NCBI GenBank assembly: GCA_002224055.1
Contig: AZLU01000155.1
Coordinates: 43,563 to 99,032, forward strand
DNA length: 55,470 nucleotides
Direction: 5' to 3'
Origin: Pezizomycotina sp. ARF18
Lineage: Eukaryota > Ascomycota
The notes under the pieces were generated by a model. It did not search any database and was not told the origin of the DNA. It was given only the letters and a program-made list of their open reading frames with translations. The position numbers and the translations under genes were made by a program. This document shows positions 52,210-55,470 of the stretch, piece after piece. Position 1 is the first letter of the stretch; each line of letters begins with the position of its first letter.

Positions 52210-53168
52210 TTACTTCTCTTTAAGCACCTTAACCACCCTGTGCTCCTCGCCAAGGTCAGCCCACAGCTTCATAACACTTATCAGCTTGACCTCGTAGTCC
52301 TTCTTCGTCTCACTGTCATCTTTCTCCGCTGCGCTCCTACTCCGTCCGACACTCCCTCAAGCGCCGTCGTGAAATCCTCCAATATGGTCTTGTGTACCTT
52401 CTCCACCTCGCTTCTGCGCCAGCAAGAACGGATGCGAAACGGGTAACCGTTCCATTATGAACCGCAGGTACTGGTACGCCGACGCAACCTGCTCAGCCGG
52501 CCGCATGGTCGTCAGGCTGTTCCCGTCGGCGGCCGACTTCCTCTTCTTCTTTTTCCCTCCGTCGCCTCCTTCTCCATCGTCGTCTTCGTCGAATAGCAAC
52601 AGGGACGATAGCGGTGCTGCTGCGCCGCCGCCGCTTCTTTGGCACCTGCACTGCTTGTACCGTTCGCACCCCGGCGGTTATGAGCAGCATACCCTCCAAC
52701 CTCCCCAGCTGGTCATAAAATCCAAGCAAACTCCTGGCCAGCTTCTTTTTCTTCAATACGTCTCCTTTTCGCCAAGCGCTTTCGTAATGTCACCCTGGCT
52801 TTTTCGCAATCTTACTCCGCAGAGCTTCGACTCCCTCCCGAAGGCCATAACGCCGGCAGTCAGGTCCTTGACTTTCCCTTCGCCACCTTTCAGGGAGCCT
52901 GCGATGCGATGAAGTCGGCGTAGTTCTTGTTTACCAGCTCTACCAGCTCTTCTCGAGCTCCGGGACCGCCGCGGAGCTCGAGCGGAGGTCCTCGAGGGAC
53001 GGTGGCGGTTGCGGAGGGACGTGAGGAAGACGGAGGAGGAGAAGTCGGCGGTGGTGAAAGCGGAACGGGGGAGGGTTTGGGAACGGGAGGTCGGTCAGGT
53101 CGTCGTCTTCGTTGTCTGATAACAACGACCGCCGCCGCGCCCGGACCGCGTGGTGGCTGTGGGTCCAT
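52210..53168 (-). CDS. COG2: Conserved oligomeric Golgi complex subunit 2
   Basis: Cog2 belongs to lobe A of the COG tether, which returns vesicles within the Golgi. The fungal N-terminal pattern is visible across frames: LSDNEDDDLTDLPFPNPPPF, SLEDLRSELR, ELVELVNKNYADFIAS, EGKVKDLTAGVMAFGRE, KKKKLARSLLGFYDQLGRLE. Near the end it has AEQVASAYQYLRFIMERLPV, SHPFLLAQK and KLWADLGEEHRVVKVLKEK. A charged, low-complexity insert (RRRR and Glu/Asp/Gly tracts in different frames, about 52550-52640) lies between. At about 320 codons it is near the short length of fungal Cog2. ATG 53168 is the first in the conserved region. Several one-base deletions, e.g. near 53110, 52990 and 52850, break the frame. 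No intron was needed. Confidence 0.82.
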
Positions 53169-55470
53169 TTCCTTTTTCAAAAAAAGACAAATTGCGCGGT
53201 TTCAACGGTAGTTAAATTAGGTAACTACCCAATGCTTAGTTTCCTTTTTCAATTCCGCAATTTAAACTTCGCGTCTTGTAGTAAGTGCTCTTCTTCTGTT
53301 TAATTCCGATACCGGTAGCTGCAGTATCTCTTTTAGCGAAGTACGGGTAGTGTTTCTTTGTGATTTCGGTGTGCTCGTTTAGGGTTTCCGGGGTTTGGGG
53401 TGAACGTCAAAACGAAACCGAAAATTAAAAAATTAGTGAATTGAACTGGGAGGAAGGTTTTTTTTTTTTTTTTTTAACTTTTTTCTTCTTCTCGTTTGTT
53501 TCTTTCGCAGGTCTTCCTCCTTCTCTACATCTACACTGCACTGTAATGCATGCAGGTTGATGTCTCCACATTTCTTAGGAAGCTCTAACCCAGGGCAGCT
53601 TTCGCAAACGAAGTCATATTTTCTCCAGTGATCATGCAAGGAGAAAAGTCGGAATATCATCATATCGATCGCAGCATCCTCTTTTTTTCTCTCGCTCTCT
53701 TCTTTCTTTTTTAATAAATAATAAAAATTGGGAAACGAAAAATAAGAGAGAAAGAGAGGGAGAAAGAAAACCTCCAATACCATCATCACCAAACTAACTG
53801 CATAGAAGCAGGTCGCGTGAGTAACCGCCACGTTCTCTTGGCTATCAAAGTGTGAAGAACATACGATATAGAAGTAGACACGTAACGGTTTTTTTCCTTT
53901 AGCTTTTATCTCTGCTAGTTCTTTTTGCTCACCTGCAAGATATTTTATATCTGCAAGGTATTCTTACTTTCTTCTAGACGCAAGACGAAAATTTTTTTCT
54001 ATCTCTCTGACGCAGATGATTTTCTTCGATGCGAGATGGAAAAGTAGGGACTGCAAATGCACAAATCCTTCTCTCTCTCTTTATTTTTTTCTGTCTTCTA
54101 CGTTTTGATCTCTCATTCGCTCTTTTGTACAACGCTCCAGATATCTCATCATGGCTCAAAAAAATATCCACCCACCTTTCTCGAAGATATCGTAGCTTCG
54201 AGGGCGGTGATAGTAGTGGTGATGATGGTGGTACGGACACGAATCCATTGATCTCAGCTTATCCCAAGCTAAGTAGACAGAATAAAAGCTAATGAGACTA
54301 AAAGCTAGTGAACTGATCAGACGACATAGCCCAATTTAATGCATAAAAGAAGTCGAAGAGTAAAAGGACAGGAATATAAAATGAAATGAGATAAAACTTA
54401 TACTTTTTTTTTCCTTTTTTTTTTTTTCGTTCTTATGAGAGAGAGATGTGAGATGGTTCAGAAGATTACACATGCTACATGCATTAGGATAGCTGTGGAG
54501 ACATTGATGAGTAGAAGTATTGTCAAGTTACAAATAATACGTATACGATAGTCTCTTACAATTTACTACTGCTCTAACTTACAAATAACGAAAACTTTAG
54601 CTAGTGCGCACAAACTAGAAGTGGTGAAGGGTTCTAAATAAGTAATACAAAGAATTTATATTTTATTTATTTTTTATTATTATTTAATATTACTTACTCA
54701 TTTAATCTTTTGCCAATATTGAAAAAAAAAATTTTTTTTCTAGTTTACTTTATTTATATAGAAAATTATCCATATTCCTTCTAAGCACGCACGCAGTGTT
54801 CAGGATACACAATAGCTTTCGCAGGGTAGCTTTAGGTTGGTTCTTGCGGTTGCAACCAAGCAAAAGTAAAACTGCTTGCAAATACAGCCGCAGTTCAAAG
54901 TCGCGCTTACCACCGAGTCGAGTCAGCGCAGCCGGAACCGAAAGGATCCCAAAGGCCCAAAGGTGCGAAGAAAAGACATAATGTGAGAAAAGAGAGAAAA
55001 CGTTATAAATAAATTAAAATAAAGACTCTGAAGACGTTCGTAGCGGAGTAATAATATACTACAAGGGGCAATGAATAACTAGATGAGACAATGTCAATGA
55101 TAATTCACTTGTAAGACTTGAATACATACGCCTTGAAAACTTATTTATTTCTTTGATTAAACTAATTACTATGAGAGGAAAGAAGTATATAATAACAAGC
55201 TATATGTTACACTGTGCCATAGAAGAGAAGTTAAAAAAGGATGTGATTATGGCTAGGTAGTTGAGAAATGATGAGTATAACGAAGTCAAGAAGTGCCTGC
55301 TTCGGGACGAGACATGTGAAACATGACAAAAAACCAGAAGAAAATGCGTGGCTAAAAACAAAAATAAACACAAAAGAAATGGGAGTAGAAGACCAAAGAG
55401 TAAGAGAAAATGAAATTAAGAAAAAGGAAAACTTTCTCTAAAAAGATAAATACTTTTTATAGAGCAGAAA
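53169..55470. other. Right flank without a recognisable gene
   Basis: About 2.3 kb. The first few hundred bases are presumably the COG2 promoter. There are T tracts near 53458-53475 and 54412-54426, an AT-rich patch at about 54655-54770 and otherwise unremarkable AT-rich sequence. Short open frames such as 54029-54292 and 54796-54981 match no family that I recognise. No telomeric repeat is visible. Confidence 0.55.

Overview
The window is nuclear DNA of a filamentous ascomycete fungus (Pezizomycotina); species not determined. Evidence: short spliceosomal introns (mostly 50-130 nt, GTAAGT/GTATGT donors, TAG/CAG acceptors), monocistronic genes on both strands, and protein matches closest in character to filamentous-fungal families (AspC/Cdc12 septin, Met12-type methylenetetrahydrofolate reductase, fungal-length Cog2). 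No plasmid, phage, CRISPR, rRNA or tRNA signal and no recognisable transposon was seen.

Layout. 1-3072: no gene recognised. 3073-5215 (+) methylenetetrahydrofolate reductase; 5521-8675 (-) PWP2/UTP1 of the SSU processome; 9424-11423 (+) septin Cdc12/AspC; 12318-12943 (-) NTF2-fold mRNA export factor; 13423-14665 (+) MORG1/WDR83-like WD40 protein; 15142-17007 (-) SNW/SKIP (Prp45) splicing factor; 17934-19536 (-) mitochondrial 2-oxoacid dehydrogenase kinase. 19537-22844 is a gap. 22845-27702 (+) Ubp15/USP7-type deubiquitinase; 28754-29483 (-) p24 cargo receptor; 30751-35465 (+) Ulp2-type SUMO protease. 35466-43765 is a sparse, homopolymer-rich stretch with one possible small gene (37600-37990, -). 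43766-49344 (-) is a large gene with a chromodomain-like N-terminus, Asn/Ser-rich linkers, an HDA2/3-type region and a long coiled coil. 50618-51750 (+) mitochondrial ribosomal protein uL1m; 52210-53168 (-) Cog2. 53169-55470: no gene recognised.

The content is mainly conserved housekeeping: folate/methionine metabolism, ribosome biogenesis, septation, mRNA splicing and export, ubiquitin/SUMO removal, secretory traffic, chromatin and mitochondrial function. Genes sit as convergent and divergent neighbours, with no operon-like cluster and no biosynthetic or defence cluster. The most unusual protein is the chromodomain/HDA2-3 candidate.

A dominant technical feature is that nearly every conserved gene is broken by single missing bases, usually in short homopolymers. 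Adding one base at each place restores family-conserved protein sequence. This looks like uncorrected long-read consensus error rather than mass pseudogenisation, so all exon models below are approximate at those sites. I did not find convincing evidence of a wholly new biological system.
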